From: Gemmataceae bacterium
GTDB taxonomy: Bacteria > Planctomycetota > Planctomycetia > Gemmatales > Gemmataceae
Length of the DNA stretch: 64,000 bases
Direction of reading: 5' to 3'
Assembly: GCA_009691845.1 (NCBI GenBank)
Contig: SIAJ01000010.1
Coordinates: 1-64,000 of the forward strand
Within the stretch, counting starts at the first letter, position 1, and every line of letters begins with the position of its first letter. The translations under genes were made by a program, and so were the position numbers. Below, in pieces: positions 25,783-34,694 of this stretch. The notes under the pieces were generated by a model that saw only the letters and a program-made list of their open reading frames with translations, did no database searches and was not told the DNA's origin.

Positions 25783-27047
25783 ACCTCGTGGCCGTCGGCA
25801 TCAGTTTTCGATCCGCAAGTGTCGACTTGCGGGAACGAATTGCATTCACCGAACCGAAACGCGATCAGGCCTCGGGAGACCTTGCGTCTCGCTATGGCTG
25901 CGAGGCGGCGGTGCTGAGTACGTGCAATCGCGTGGAACTCTATCTCGCGCGACCTGAAGGCGAAGCTCTCCCCGATGCGAATTTGCTGGCGGAATTTCTC
26001 GGCGAGTACCACAGTATTGCTCCTTCTGACATTCGGCCGCACCTCATCGAGAAGCGTGACGCCGAGGGCGTCCGTCATCTTTTCCGGGTGGCAGCCAGTT
26101 TGGACAGCCTCATCGTCGGCGAGGGTCAGATTGCCGGACAAGTGAAGACGACCTTCGAGGCCGCCCGAGCAGTGGGATCGAGCGGACCGTTTTTGAATGC
26201 GCTGTATCAGCACGCCCAGAAGACTGCGAAGCGAGTACGAACGGATACGGGGATATCCAAGGGGCACGTGTCTGTCTCCAGCGTGGCGGTCGATTATGTG
26301 CGACAAGTGTTTGATCATTTCGGAGAGAAGACGATCCTGGTTATCGGTGCCGGGAAGATGGGCCGGCTGACACTCAAGCATTTGCAGGAATTGAAGCCCA
26401 AGAAGATCCTTGTCACCAATCGCAGCCCGGAGAAGGCCCTGGCAGTGGCTGCCGAATGTGGTGGTTCCGCTGTTTCGTGGGAATCGCTCGACGACGCACT
26501 GATTCAGGCGGACATCGTGCTTAGCACGACCGGTGCAACCGAGCAAGTCGTGAGCGAGAAGCGATACTCCTCCATACGAAGCAAGCGACACGGGCGAACC
26601 GCAGTGATACTGGATATCGCCGTGCCTCGCGATTTTGATCCGGCTATTCACGATGGCGAGACCACGTTCGTCTTTAACATCGACGACCTGAAGGGTATTC
26701 GCGAACAGACGCTCGCTCGTCGTCGAACGCACATCGAACGAGCGGAGTCGATTGTCGAAGACGAGTGCAAACGATTTCTGGACGAATGGGGCCGACGAAA
26801 GAATGGCCAATTAATCGCTCGGCTCACGCAAGAATTCGAGGCCAAGCGACGTGAAGTGATCGAGCCGTTACTGGGTCGCTTAAACGGCAAGCTTACCGAA
26901 AAAGAGCGGCAGGAAATCGAGGGGGCCTTTCGGCTTTATCAGAACAAATTGCTTCATGGCCCGATCACGGCCCTCGGCGAAGCGACGCGAGACGGGAACG
27001 GACCGGCCCTGTTGGAAGCGGTTCGCAGGCTGTTTCGGCTAGAGTAA
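25779..27047 (+). CDS. hemA: Glutamyl-tRNA reductase
   Basis: HemA reduces glutamyl-tRNA(Glu) to glutamate-1-semialdehyde with NADPH, the committed step of the C5 heme pathway. The 422-residue length is normal. The nucleophilic cysteine is in VLSTCNRVELY (Cys49), followed by the signature HLFRVAASLDSLIVGEGQI (about 105-125). The NADPH domain shows ILVIGAGKMG and the C-terminal dimerisation helices follow (RRRTHIERAESIVEDE). Translationally coupled to the HemX-like gene by ATGA. A GTR in this place shows the organism makes ALA from glutamate and not by ALA synthase. Confidence 0.97.
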   Translation: MNLVAVGISFRSASVDLRERIAFTEPKRDQASGDLASRYGCEAAVLSTCNRVELYLARPEGEALPDANLLAEFLGEYHSIAPSDIRPHLIEKRDAEGVRHLFRVAASLDSLIVGEGQIAGQVKTTFEAARAVGSSGPFLNALYQHAQKTAKRVRTDTGISKGHVSVSSVAVDYVRQVFDHFGEKTILVIGAGKMGRLTLKHLQELKPKKILVTNRSPEKALAVAAECGGSAVSWESLDDALIQADIVLSTTGATEQVVSEKRYSSIRSKRHGRTAVILDIAVPRDFDPAIHDGETTFVFNIDDLKGIREQTLARRRTHIERAESIVEDECKRFLDEWGRRKNGQLIARLTQEFEAKRREVIEPLLGRLNGKLTEKERQEIEGAFRLYQNKLLHGPITALGEATRDGNGPALLEAVRRLFRLE

Positions 27048-27237
27048 TTTGGCAGCCGCGTTTGCCAGGACGCGGGTACGCTTCACCATTCGAGCAGCGC
27101 CGGGACTCGCCCAGTCTTCCCGCACTCTGGCGAGTGCGGCTACATTCGTGATGTGCTTTGCCTCCGCGTTCTTGATTTGCATATCGAACGTAGTTAGTCT
27201 AATCCTGTCCGCCCTGTCCTTGCGCTGGTGACCTGCA

Positions 27238-27630
27238 ATGAGAGCCAGTTCCAATGCCGGCGATCCCAACGAACCGTGCCTTACCTTTCGTAGGCACGGT
27301 GAAATCGCGGTCGTGGCTGTGTCCCCTGCGATCGAGGATCTAACTTCGAGTGCGATCGAGACGGCGGCTCAAGTAGTCCTTGCGCCATTGAAAGAGAATC
27401 CGCCTTCGAACGTGATCATCGATCTGTCACGCGTGAAGATCTTCACTTCCGAGTTTATTTCGTTCCTTCTGCGTTGTCATGTGATTGTGAAGAAGCATCA
27501 CGGGGAACTTGTATTGGCCGGTGTTTCCGTCGCCGTGCGCGAACTTCTGCGTCAAACGGCCCTCGACACGCTTTGGGCCATCTACGACAACCGCAATCAA
27601 GCGCTCGATTCGCTCGGCGGGGCCGACTAG
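27238..27630 (+). CDS. STAS-domain protein (anti-sigma factor antagonist-like)
   Basis: A 130-residue single-domain protein of the STAS type. IAVVAVSPAIEDL is the first strand pair and NVIIDLSRVKIFTSEFISFL carries the usual phosphorylatable Ser/Thr position (here T or S of FTSEF) at the start of helix 2, followed by GELVLAGVSVAVRELLRQT. Such proteins bind anti-sigma kinases or act in partner-switching signalling. No cognate anti-sigma kinase is adjacent. It sits alone between hemA and the LOG-family gene, all on the plus strand. Confidence 0.8.
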   Translation: MRASSNAGDPNEPCLTFRRHGEIAVVAVSPAIEDLTSSAIETAAQVVLAPLKENPPSNVIIDLSRVKIFTSEFISFLLRCHVIVKKHHGELVLAGVSVAVRELLRQTALDTLWAIYDNRNQALDSLGGAD

Positions 27631-27687
27631 TCGATTGTCTGTATTCGAATCGGCCGCTTCTTCCTAACCTTTGGACCCAGATCGCGA

Positions 27688-28686
27688 ATGCCACCTGAAA
27701 CCGCGCCACTTCGTTACGAGCGACCTCAAACCACCGAGGACTTCGTTCGTGAAATTAAGGAGTCTGCCGACAAACTGCTTGCCGATGGGGCCGCGCGCGG
27801 CGACGTGAAGTTGTTGTGCACGGCCTTCAAGGAACTTCGGCATTGCTTCAAAGTATTCGGCCGCTACAAGGGCATTCGCAAGGCAACTGTGTTCGGCTCA
27901 GCCCGCACGAAGCCGGATCATCCGACTTACCTCCAGGCCGTCGAATTCGGTCGCTTGATGCGCGAAGCCGGATGGATGATCGTCACCGGAGCCGGCGCGG
28001 GAATTATGGAAGCGGGCCACGTTGGTGCTGGCCGCGACGCCAGCCTGGGCCTGAACATTCTGCTGCCGTTTGAACAGTCTGCCAATACCGTGATGACCGG
28101 CAACGACAAGCTAATGACGATGCGTTACTTTTTCACACGCAAGCTCATGTTTGTGAAGGAGACCGACGCAATTGTCCTATTTCCGGGCGGGTTCGGCACC
28201 CACGACGAAGGCTTTGAGGTCCTGACACTAATGCAGACCGGGAAAAGTCACCTATTCCCCATCGTGCTCGTGGACCAACCTGGAGGTACCTACTGGAAGC
28301 GCTGGAGTGAATTTATCGAGGCGGAACTAATGGGAAACGGCCTCATCTCGACTGCTGATCCGTCTCTCTATCGGATCACGCACTCCGTCGCAGAAGCCGT
28401 TCAAGAAGTGATTGGCTTTTACCGAGTCTATCACTCGATGCGATATGTGAAGAAGGATCTCTTTGTCCGCTTGAAGCGGAACATTTCGGATCGCACTTTG
28501 GAGCGACTCAATTCGGAATTCCGCGACATCATCTGGGAGGGAACAATCGAACGAGCGGGGGCTGACCCGCTCGAAGCGAATGAACCAAACTTGAAGGAGT
28601 TGCCACGATTGAAGTTTCGCTTCGACCGTCACGGTCATTCGCGATTTCGACAGATGATTGACTTGATCAACCAGCCGGATTCTTGA
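27688..28686 (+). CDS. LOG family (TIGR00730-like) Rossmann-fold protein
   Basis: A 332-residue cytoplasmic protein of the lysine-decarboxylase-like/LOG superfamily. The nucleotide-binding signature is VLFPGGFGTHDEGFE (PGGxGTxxE) near residue 165-180, with TVFGSARTKPDH and MIVTGAGAGIMEAGHVGA upstream. Small LOG proteins hydrolyse cytokinin or nucleoside 5'-monophosphates; this longer form with ~70 residues before and ~90 after the core resembles the PpnN-like nucleosidase group, which cleaves purine/pyrimidine monophosphates. The assignment beyond the superfamily is inference. Confidence 0.85.
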   Translation: MPPETAPLRYERPQTTEDFVREIKESADKLLADGAARGDVKLLCTAFKELRHCFKVFGRYKGIRKATVFGSARTKPDHPTYLQAVEFGRLMREAGWMIVTGAGAGIMEAGHVGAGRDASLGLNILLPFEQSANTVMTGNDKLMTMRYFFTRKLMFVKETDAIVLFPGGFGTHDEGFEVLTLMQTGKSHLFPIVLVDQPGGTYWKRWSEFIEAELMGNGLISTADPSLYRITHSVAEAVQEVIGFYRVYHSMRYVKKDLFVRLKRNISDRTLERLNSEFRDIIWEGTIERAGADPLEANEPNLKELPRLKFRFDRHGHSRFRQMIDLINQPDS

Positions 28687-28743
28687 CGCATCGTGTTTCA
28701 ATGTGGCCCGGGCATCGCTCGTGGCCTTGCTAGCAAGTCTAGC

Positions 28744-29353
28744 TCAGCGGCTTGAAGGCATTGGACCGTGAACGGCGTTCTGCAAGAACGCCGAATTCGG
28801 CGGCAGCAGTCCGTCTGGAAACACATCCTCCTCAGGCATTCCCGAGGGACACAGGGCTTTCAGAGAGGGTCGAGGCAGCAGCAATCGCTCTGTTAGCTGC
28901 ATCCACTTTATCCCAGGCATGGCCAAGATAGCCAGCAGCAAGTGGATTGGACACGGCTGAGTTTCCGAAAGCTGAATCGCCGTGTGCCCGTGTTCGGATT
29001 CCAAGATCGTGTACCCGGGAGGCCAGGCAATATTGATGAATCTGCGAACGGAAGACTCGTCCTCGGAGATCAGCATGGTTGCGCACTGAGTCTCCCTGGA
29101 GTTGGCGGACGGTCATCCCCTCCGGGTGCTCGTCGTTCATGTGTCCACTGATGACGTAATGACCGTTGCCGATTTGCTCGGCATTGAAGTTGGTATGCGA
29201 AGGTGCCACGTTAGCCGGCAGGACTGGGGGAGGAGTGATCGGAGTCTGAGTTTGCGTGGGCAGATCGGTTGGGGGCGACGTCGGCGGATCACCGACCAAA
29301 CCGTCCCGTTGATAAAGCGTCCATTTAGGCATTTTTTTCAGCGTCTGGATCAA
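28744..29353 (-). pseudogene. Decayed response-regulator receiver domain
   Basis: The minus strand reads ISEDESSVRRFINIAWPPGY, then TAIQLSETQPCPIHLLLAIL, AMPGIKWMQLTERLLLPRPS and DVFPDGLLPPNSAFLQ, clearly the receiver domain typical of planctomycete hybrid kinases. The segment that should carry the phosphoacceptor aspartate (LLLTDxxMPG) reads LLLAILAMPG, the final lysine strand (FLQKPF) is broken, and the sequence upstream continues only in another frame (29353-29060) with no recognisable kinase. It is best read as an eroded remnant of a histidine kinase/response-regulator gene. Confidence 0.6.
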
Positions 29354-29438
29354 TTATCCCATAGTGTACACCCATTCGCCGAACCTTGCGACGAGGAATG
29401 CTCGAACTTTTTACTGTTTGTAAGCCAGGAGATTATGC

Positions 29439-30899
29439 ATGAGCCGCCACTTACCTTCCTGTCTGCTTTGTGCGGGTATTTTCTTCGCCATATTTGTGTT
29501 CTCGGGATCCGCCCAAGGCGAGTCCAAGCCATCTCCACTGAACGTGATCCTGATTCTCGCCGATGATCTGGGCTTCGGCGATTTGGGCTGCTACGGCCAG
29601 AAAAAGATCAAGACTCCATACATCGATCAGATCGCGGCCGAGGGCATGAGGTTCACCTCTGCCTACTCTGGCAACGCAGTTTGCGCTCCGTCCCGCTGCT
29701 GCTTGATGACTGGCAAGCATCCCGGACATGCATTCGTTCGCGACAATCGCCAGTGGAAGCCGAACGTCCAGTGGTCTGGACAGGTTCCGCTTCCTGAAGG
29801 GACAGCGACGCTACCGAGGATGTTTAAGGAAAAGGGCTACGCAACAGCAGCCATGGGCAAGTGGGGCCTGGGCAGTTCGGACAACACTGGCGATCCTGCC
29901 AAGCAGGGGATCGACCACTTTATGGGGAACTACTGCCAGGGCCATGCTCACAACCATTATCCACGATACATTTTTCGCAATGGCACCAAGGTCGAACTCG
30001 AGGGCAATGACGGCACGACCACCGGCAAGCAATTCACGCAGGACCTTTTCGAGACCGAAGCCCTCAAATTCTTGAAGGACCATAAGGATGGTCCATTTTT
30101 CCTCTATCTCCCGTTCACGATTCCGCACCTCGCGTTGCAAGTGCCGGACGATTCACTGGCGGAGTACAAGGGCAAGTTCGAGGAGACCCCCTATAAGGGC
30201 AAAGCCTACCAGCCACACGATACGCCGCGTGCCGCATATGCCGCGATGATCACCCGAATGGACCGCACGGTTGGCCGCGTGATGAGCCTGTTGAAGGACC
30301 TAAAGATTGATGAGAAGACCCTCGTTCTCTTTTCCAGCGACAATGGTGCCATCGATGGATATGCCGGAACCGACGCGAAATTCTTCGGCTCGATCGGCGA
30401 TCTGCGTGGAATGAAGGGAAGCCTTTACGAGGGCGGGATTCGCACTCCCCTTCTCGCCCGTTGGCCCGGAAAGATCAGGCCCGGAGCGACTTCCAACTTG
30501 CCCACGGCCTTCTGGGATGTACTGCCGACCCTTTGCGAGGCCGCGAGCATTTCACCTCCGAAGGAAATCGATGGCGTCAGTATCCTGCCGACACTCCTTG
30601 GCCGCGAGGGACAGAAGATACACGACTTCTTCTACTGGGAATTCCCTAGCTACGGCGGCCAGCAAGCCGTGCGTTCGGGAAAGTGGAAGGCCGTGCGCCA
30701 AAAGATGGCCAAAGGACCTTCGGGATTCGAACTATACGACCTGGATGCCGATCCTTCCGAGAAGACTGACGTCGCCCTCAAGAACCCCGACGTGGTGAAG
30801 AAACTCGAAGCGATCATGAAGCGAGAGCACACGCCATCCAAGGAGTTCCCGCTGCCGTCGGTTGATCCGCCGGCCAAGAAAACCGTGGAGAAGAAGTAG
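29439..30899 (+). CDS. Secreted type I sulfatase
   Basis: A 486-residue arylsulfatase-like enzyme that should remove sulfate esters from polysaccharides or other substrates in the periplasm. It has a signal peptide (to about SAQGE), the metal-binding aspartates in LILADDLGFGDLGCYG, and the formylglycine motif CAPSR (Cys82) in NAVCAPSRCCLMTGKHPG, which needs maturation by a formylglycine-generating enzyme encoded elsewhere. LVLFSSDNGA holds further metal ligands and KGSLYEGGIRTPLLARWPGK is standard. Length fits the family. Planctomycetes carry many paralogues; substrate cannot be told. Confidence 0.94.
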   Translation: MSRHLPSCLLCAGIFFAIFVFSGSAQGESKPSPLNVILILADDLGFGDLGCYGQKKIKTPYIDQIAAEGMRFTSAYSGNAVCAPSRCCLMTGKHPGHAFVRDNRQWKPNVQWSGQVPLPEGTATLPRMFKEKGYATAAMGKWGLGSSDNTGDPAKQGIDHFMGNYCQGHAHNHYPRYIFRNGTKVELEGNDGTTTGKQFTQDLFETEALKFLKDHKDGPFFLYLPFTIPHLALQVPDDSLAEYKGKFEETPYKGKAYQPHDTPRAAYAAMITRMDRTVGRVMSLLKDLKIDEKTLVLFSSDNGAIDGYAGTDAKFFGSIGDLRGMKGSLYEGGIRTPLLARWPGKIRPGATSNLPTAFWDVLPTLCEAASISPPKEIDGVSILPTLLGREGQKIHDFFYWEFPSYGGQQAVRSGKWKAVRQKMAKGPSGFELYDLDADPSEKTDVALKNPDVVKKLEAIMKREHTPSKEFPLPSVDPPAKKTVEKK

Positions 30900-30920
30900 T
30901 ACCTCTCCATGCCGAATGTG

Positions 30921-30964
30921 AACGAGTGGCGTATCCTTGAAGACGCGCCACTCGTTCTTTTCAC
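30921..30964 (+). terminator. Rho-independent terminator of the sulfatase gene
   Basis: AACGAGTGGCG pairs with CGCCACTCGTT, followed by CTTTTC. It starts 21 bases after the sulfatase stop codon. Confidence 0.8.
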
Positions 30965-30976
30965 CCACAGGCGCCG

Positions 30977-31222
30977 ATGCCGGCTCGCGACATTGTCCGT
31001 ACACTTCGAGCGAATAACAAACTCCTCCGAGTGGGGGAGCCCGTCACGTGCGGGGTTCGGTTTCCACGCGGGCTGCTTCGCGATGCAACCACACTGCGCA
31101 TGATCGCGCCGGACGATTCGACCATCTCCGTACTCGCGGGGTTGCTGCTGCTGAATCTGCCGGAGGTCGTGAGTTATTATCAAGACGGCAGTCGCCACGA
31201 CTTCCGAACTGCCGCGAGCTGA
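30977..31222 (+). pseudogene. Possible fragment of an exo-rhamnogalacturonan-lyase-like RIFT barrel gene
   Basis: An 81-codon reading frame contains LRVGEPVTCGVRFPRGLLRD and ATTLRMIAPDD, which resembles the N-terminal RIFT-barrel strands (xPVTxGVPFPxG) of PcRGLX/YetA-like proteins. Nothing recognisable follows; 31223-31480 has no continued coding character. If real it is a truncated remnant. The match rests on one short motif. Confidence 0.3.
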
Positions 31223-31483
31223 GTCGGCGATCGCATTGAGCCGAATGATGTGTTAGTCGTCGTTCAAGGCGACAAATGTTCGCAAGATCGCCCTGGACCT
31301 GCAGGCCGCTGGCACCGCTTGCCGTTCAAGGATGAACGCCGCTCCGCGAATGGCAAAGTTGGATCGTTCGATCCGGCGGCCGCAGCGGGTTACCCGAATC
31401 GTGGGAGGAATGGGCCGAGAAAAACGCTCGCTTGCAAAAAACCATCGTGCATCTGCGGTTTGATTACCATGAGTGTCCGGTTT
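31223..31483. other. Non-coding stretch
   Basis: No gene, repeat or RNA seen here. The ORF-track entries overlap in several frames and have no protein-like composition. Confidence 0.4.
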
Positions 31484-32098
31484 TCATTCTGATTGAGGAT
31501 CGACCAGGGCGGTGATTCTCTCCCGCACCACCTTCGCCGGCACCCCCGCCGCAATGACTTGTTCTGGTATCGACTTCGTCACAACCGCACCTGCACCAAT
31601 CACGCTATCGCGTCCCACATCCGCCATTACGATTGCTCCTGCACCAATCCAACACCCCGCACCAAGTGTGACGTGTACAAACTCACCGGGTTGCTCGCGG
31701 ATCGGCCTGGTTGGATCGCCGATGCCGTGCATTTTCGAGCCGCTTAGTACGTGAACCCCAGTAGCAATCAGGGCATCGCGTTCGATGGTCACCGAGCCAA
31801 ACGAACAGTAGGAGCCGATGTACACGCTCTCGCCAATTCGCGCGGCCGTTTTCGAGAAGATCGTGCCGAAGCCGATACTGGCAGTCGGATGACATTCTTG
31901 AATCGTCCAGGCGAGTAAAGCTTGGCGAAGGTACTGCCCTGAGATTCCCGGGACTATCGCGAGTAACTGGGTTGAGCCTTCGAGAGCCCGGTCCTTGCCG
32001 AGCAGCGGAACTTTCAAGATGTGCAAGATCAGCACTGGCACGACCGCCAACGTTGAGGCCAAGCGTGTTGCCCACTTCAACAGGTTCCGAATGCTCAC
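31484..32098 (-). CDS. Hexapeptide-repeat acyltransferase (LbetaH, serine acetyltransferase-like)
   Basis: A 204-residue protein with an N-terminal hydrophobic stretch (LASTLAVVPVLILHILKVPL) and a left-handed beta-helix from about residue 75: IGFGTIFSKTAARIGESVYI, GAGCWIGAGAIVMADVGRDS and VIGAGAVVTKSIPEQVIAAG are hexapeptide repeats, ending with the GVPAKVVRER signature. Such enzymes O-acetylate sugars in surface polysaccharides. The GTG start lies directly after the TAA of the broken O-antigen ligase-like gene, so the two formed an operon. Confidence 0.85.
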   Translation of the reverse strand: MSIRNLLKWATRLASTLAVVPVLILHILKVPLLGKDRALEGSTQLLAIVPGISGQYLRQALLAWTIQECHPTASIGFGTIFSKTAARIGESVYIGSYCSFGSVTIERDALIATGVHVLSGSKMHGIGDPTRPIREQPGEFVHVTLGAGCWIGAGAIVMADVGRDSVIGAGAVVTKSIPEQVIAAGVPAKVVRERITALVDPQSE

Positions 32099-32660
32099 TT
32101 AGACGCTCCTTGTTGGCTCCGGAATCTTGTGATTTTGCACCTGCATGATGGACCAGAGTTGAATGGCCATCATAGCCACGATGTAGGGTGGCTCGAATAT
32201 CTCCAGAGACAAGAACGCCGCACCGACGACGAAGACGGCAAGCGAGCCTTCTACCCCGTCTCAGGCCGAGTATGCGATCTGTGCTGCGATCGTCGGGCGA
32301 TTCCTTGATGAATCCGGTTGGTGCGATTGTAGGTACGGGCACCGCAGTAGAAAGAACCGCCCAAGAAAATCAGGTCCGCTACCAGGCCGCTATCGGCGAC
32401 CAGTTGCAGATGCGTCGAGAGAATGACCAGCCCTTCTTCATCTGCCCCGTACTTGTGCGTGTATTGGCTGGAAGTACGGACGCCATGGCCGAACAGCGGC
32501 CGTGCGTCGACCATGTTCCATGGCGATGCTCCAGGTCGTGAAGCGATTCTGGGCGCTGGCATCTTTCTCCGATTCCTTGATCGTCAAAAATCGTGCTACG
32601 ATCTGAAATGTGATGCCTGGATACCGACGCGGTGCGATCACCCGCCAGACGATTGCCGAC
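32099..32660 (-). pseudogene. Frameshifted O-antigen ligase/polymerase-like gene, C-terminal part
   Basis: Pieces lie in different minus-strand frames. KDASAQNRFTTWSIAM continues after a frame change as MVDARPLFGHGVRTSSQYTH, then ADEEGLVILSTHLQLVADSG, and in a third frame as GSLAVFVVGAAFLSLEIFEP ending PPYIVAMMAIQLWSIMQVQN and TAA at 32099. The R-x-x-W-x-x-A / RPLxGxG / H-S-T-x-L pattern is that of Wzy/WaaL-type O-antigen ligases. At least two frameshifts are needed to connect the parts, and the N-terminal helices cannot be found upstream. Sequencing error could explain one shift, hardly all. Confidence 0.6.
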
Positions 32661-33190
32661 AGAGTTAGTGCGAGCGATCAGGGGAATTCTGGACCGGCAA
32701 TCGGGTCGAGATCATTTCCCCAAACGCACTGAGGGCGAAGCACGGGGAAGAAATGGTTGGTGCCAGCCGGTAAAAAAGGCGTGTATACAAGCCCCCCGGC
32801 CACGCCGAGCCGGTCATCAGCACTATTCAGCCGAGCTTCACAACGACCAAGCTCTCCATAGTAGTCGGCACACTCTGTGTGCCATTGAGCGATGGCACAC
32901 TCCGTGGGCCGACAGTCTTTCAATAATCCCTCAGCCCGCTGAAGCGTTTTTTACGGGTGTGCGGTGGAAGTCGTCCGGTGGTGATGGTGGTTCACAGGGA
33001 TTCCGACAGCTTCTGAAGCGGATCGAGGCAACGGCGTTACAGGGTGAGGAAGTTCGTCATCAGCACCGCTGCGTAAAGTGCCAGGAATGAAGCCGGAAAA
33101 GTCCGACATGTTTGAGGCCCACAAGATACTCCAAGACATCCTCGCCGGGAATCTTCGCGAAGGAGGAGTGACCGCCTTCCCGAACAGTGT
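32661..33190. other. Eroded intergenic stretch with palindromes
   Basis: About 530 bases without an intact gene. It holds the palindrome at 32862-32913. On the minus strand 33040-33100 one frame reads ASFLALYAAVLMTNFLTL before a stop, which looks like the last membrane helix of a lost protein. Nothing else was recognised. Confidence 0.4.
32862..32913. repeat. Compound palindrome, TAGTCGGCACAC family
   Basis: TAGTCGGCACACTCTGTGTG with CC, then ATTGAGCGAT, then GGCACACTCCGTGGGCCGAC: two half-elements forming nested hairpins. Confidence 0.7.
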
Positions 33191-34522
33191 CTATCGTTCC
33201 GTGCCGACAAACTTGCGTACGCGGTTCGCTACAATCGCCCCCAGGGCTGTGCCGACTGCCCCCAGGACAATATCGCTGCTGCTGGCTCGGTCGTCGTTGA
33301 ACAACGGTTGGCCGAGTTCGATGATTGCGCTAAGGACTGCCCCAGGGAGACTGGCGACCCAATAGTAGTCGGCATACTCCGTGTGCCGACTGCTTTGTCG
33401 GAAACGGACGTAAGCGAAGCCAAGCGGGGCGAACGCCACCGTCTTGTTGAGGATGTGATTGAAGGCGGCAATGTAATCGCCCGCGTAATAATCGGCGAAG
33501 GGCATCCACTCGCCATTTGCGAGCCGTTCAGCGAAACGATGGGGGGCAAATTCGTACGGGGCCCAGTAACACATGGCGAGAGCCAACGCCCAGGCCGCTG
33601 CAGCCATGGCCCAAATTCGCGTAGAGAGTGGCCTGGTTTGAATTGCTAGGCACCAGCCGCCGAGAACGATTAGGCCGCCGCAGAGCACGTCGGAGGCGTA
33701 GGTCCCCGCACTCAACACAATCAGTTGAACGGCTTCGATTCCTCCAGCGATGGCGAGGCCGACACCCAGCACGCGGCCGACGGATTCCCGTATTTTCCAG
33801 CGTCGGCTCGGCCATTGTGCGAGCAAAGCCCCGATCGGCAGGAAGTACGAAATATTCAGAAGAGTCTTCTCGAAAAGCTGTCGAGGATACTGCGTCACTG
33901 CAATCGTTGGTGTTCCGCTCTCGGCCGCGCCGATTTCCAGGCCGTTGTCGTATTTCTTCTTGATTTGCCAGGGACTCAGCGACAGGTCGAATGGCATGCC
34001 ATGGACGATCACCAGGCAAAACACGTACGCGGGAAGTGCTTTCACCGCCCAGTCGCCTGGCCCAAGCGCAGCCCAAGCCGACCGCACTCGAATCGTGAAA
34101 TCTTGTCCGAAAAACCCCCAAATGCCGACGCCGAGTATTCCGCCGAAGCTTTCGGCCCCGATGTCGTTGAACGTCGTGTTGCGGTCCGGGAACCAGAGTT
34201 GCAAAAACTCGATGGCTATGCTGAGGAGGGCCATCGCGGGGAGCAATGCGAGTAGAGCAATGAGATTTCGGCGATCAACGCTGACCGCTCCGGCTGCCAC
34301 AAAGCCGAGCGGCACGAAGAGAATCACATTCGCGGCGAAGTCCGACTTGGATTGGAGGCGCACTCCCTTGGCAGCCGCCTTCGCGAATTGTTCGGTCGCG
34401 TCGTCCCAACTGAGCGAACGCGTCGTGAGCGGCACAAGGCTGCCGTACAGAATGAACAGTGTGAAGGCAGCGGTGATGATGCAGTAGTGTCGCGCGACAA
34501 GAACTGGGCGGTCGGCGTTCAT
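33191..34522 (-). CDS. VanZ-like polytopic membrane protein
   Basis: A 443-residue membrane protein with two VanZ-type regions. The first (about 20-140) has FILYGSLVPL, KSDFAANVILFVPLGFVAAG and IEFLQLWFPDRNTTFNDIGA; the second near the C-terminus has NKTVAFAPLGFAYVRF, IIELGQPLFNDDRASSSDIV and LGAVGTALGA. VanZ-like proteins are membrane proteins with unclear role, common beside polysaccharide genes. Between LGFAYVRF and WVASLPG, the sequence RQSSRHTEYADYYW is encoded by a copy of the TAGTCGGCACAC palindrome that keeps the frame. I start at MNADRPVLV (34522); the ORF track adds 40 residues without support. Confidence 0.85.
   Translation of the reverse strand: MNADRPVLVARHYCIITAAFTLFILYGSLVPLTTRSLSWDDATEQFAKAAAKGVRLQSKSDFAANVILFVPLGFVAAGAVSVDRRNLIALLALLPAMALLSIAIEFLQLWFPDRNTTFNDIGAESFGGILGVGIWGFFGQDFTIRVRSAWAALGPGDWAVKALPAYVFCLVIVHGMPFDLSLSPWQIKKKYDNGLEIGAAESGTPTIAVTQYPRQLFEKTLLNISYFLPIGALLAQWPSRRWKIRESVGRVLGVGLAIAGGIEAVQLIVLSAGTYASDVLCGGLIVLGGWCLAIQTRPLSTRIWAMAAAAWALALAMCYWAPYEFAPHRFAERLANGEWMPFADYYAGDYIAAFNHILNKTVAFAPLGFAYVRFRQSSRHTEYADYYWVASLPGAVLSAIIELGQPLFNDDRASSSDIVLGAVGTALGAIVANRVRKFVGTER
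33363..33392. repeat. Palindrome of the TAGTCGGCACAC family inside the VanZ-like gene
   Basis: TAGTCGGCATACTCCGTGTG followed by CCGACTG. It lies wholly within the reading frame of the VanZ-like protein and does not disrupt it. Confidence 0.75.
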
Positions 34523-34694
34523 CGTCGAGGTCTCTTCTTGTGCCCGTAAGGACAACTCGCCTAGTCCCCAGGCAGTTCGGGAGGCTCGCATGAAGCGATT
34601 GAAACGAGTCTCCCGCGTAAGCGGTGAAAGTCCCTCGCCCAACCCAATTCACGTCAGCAAACCAGGAACTGAAAATGTCTCTGCGGTAACTCAC

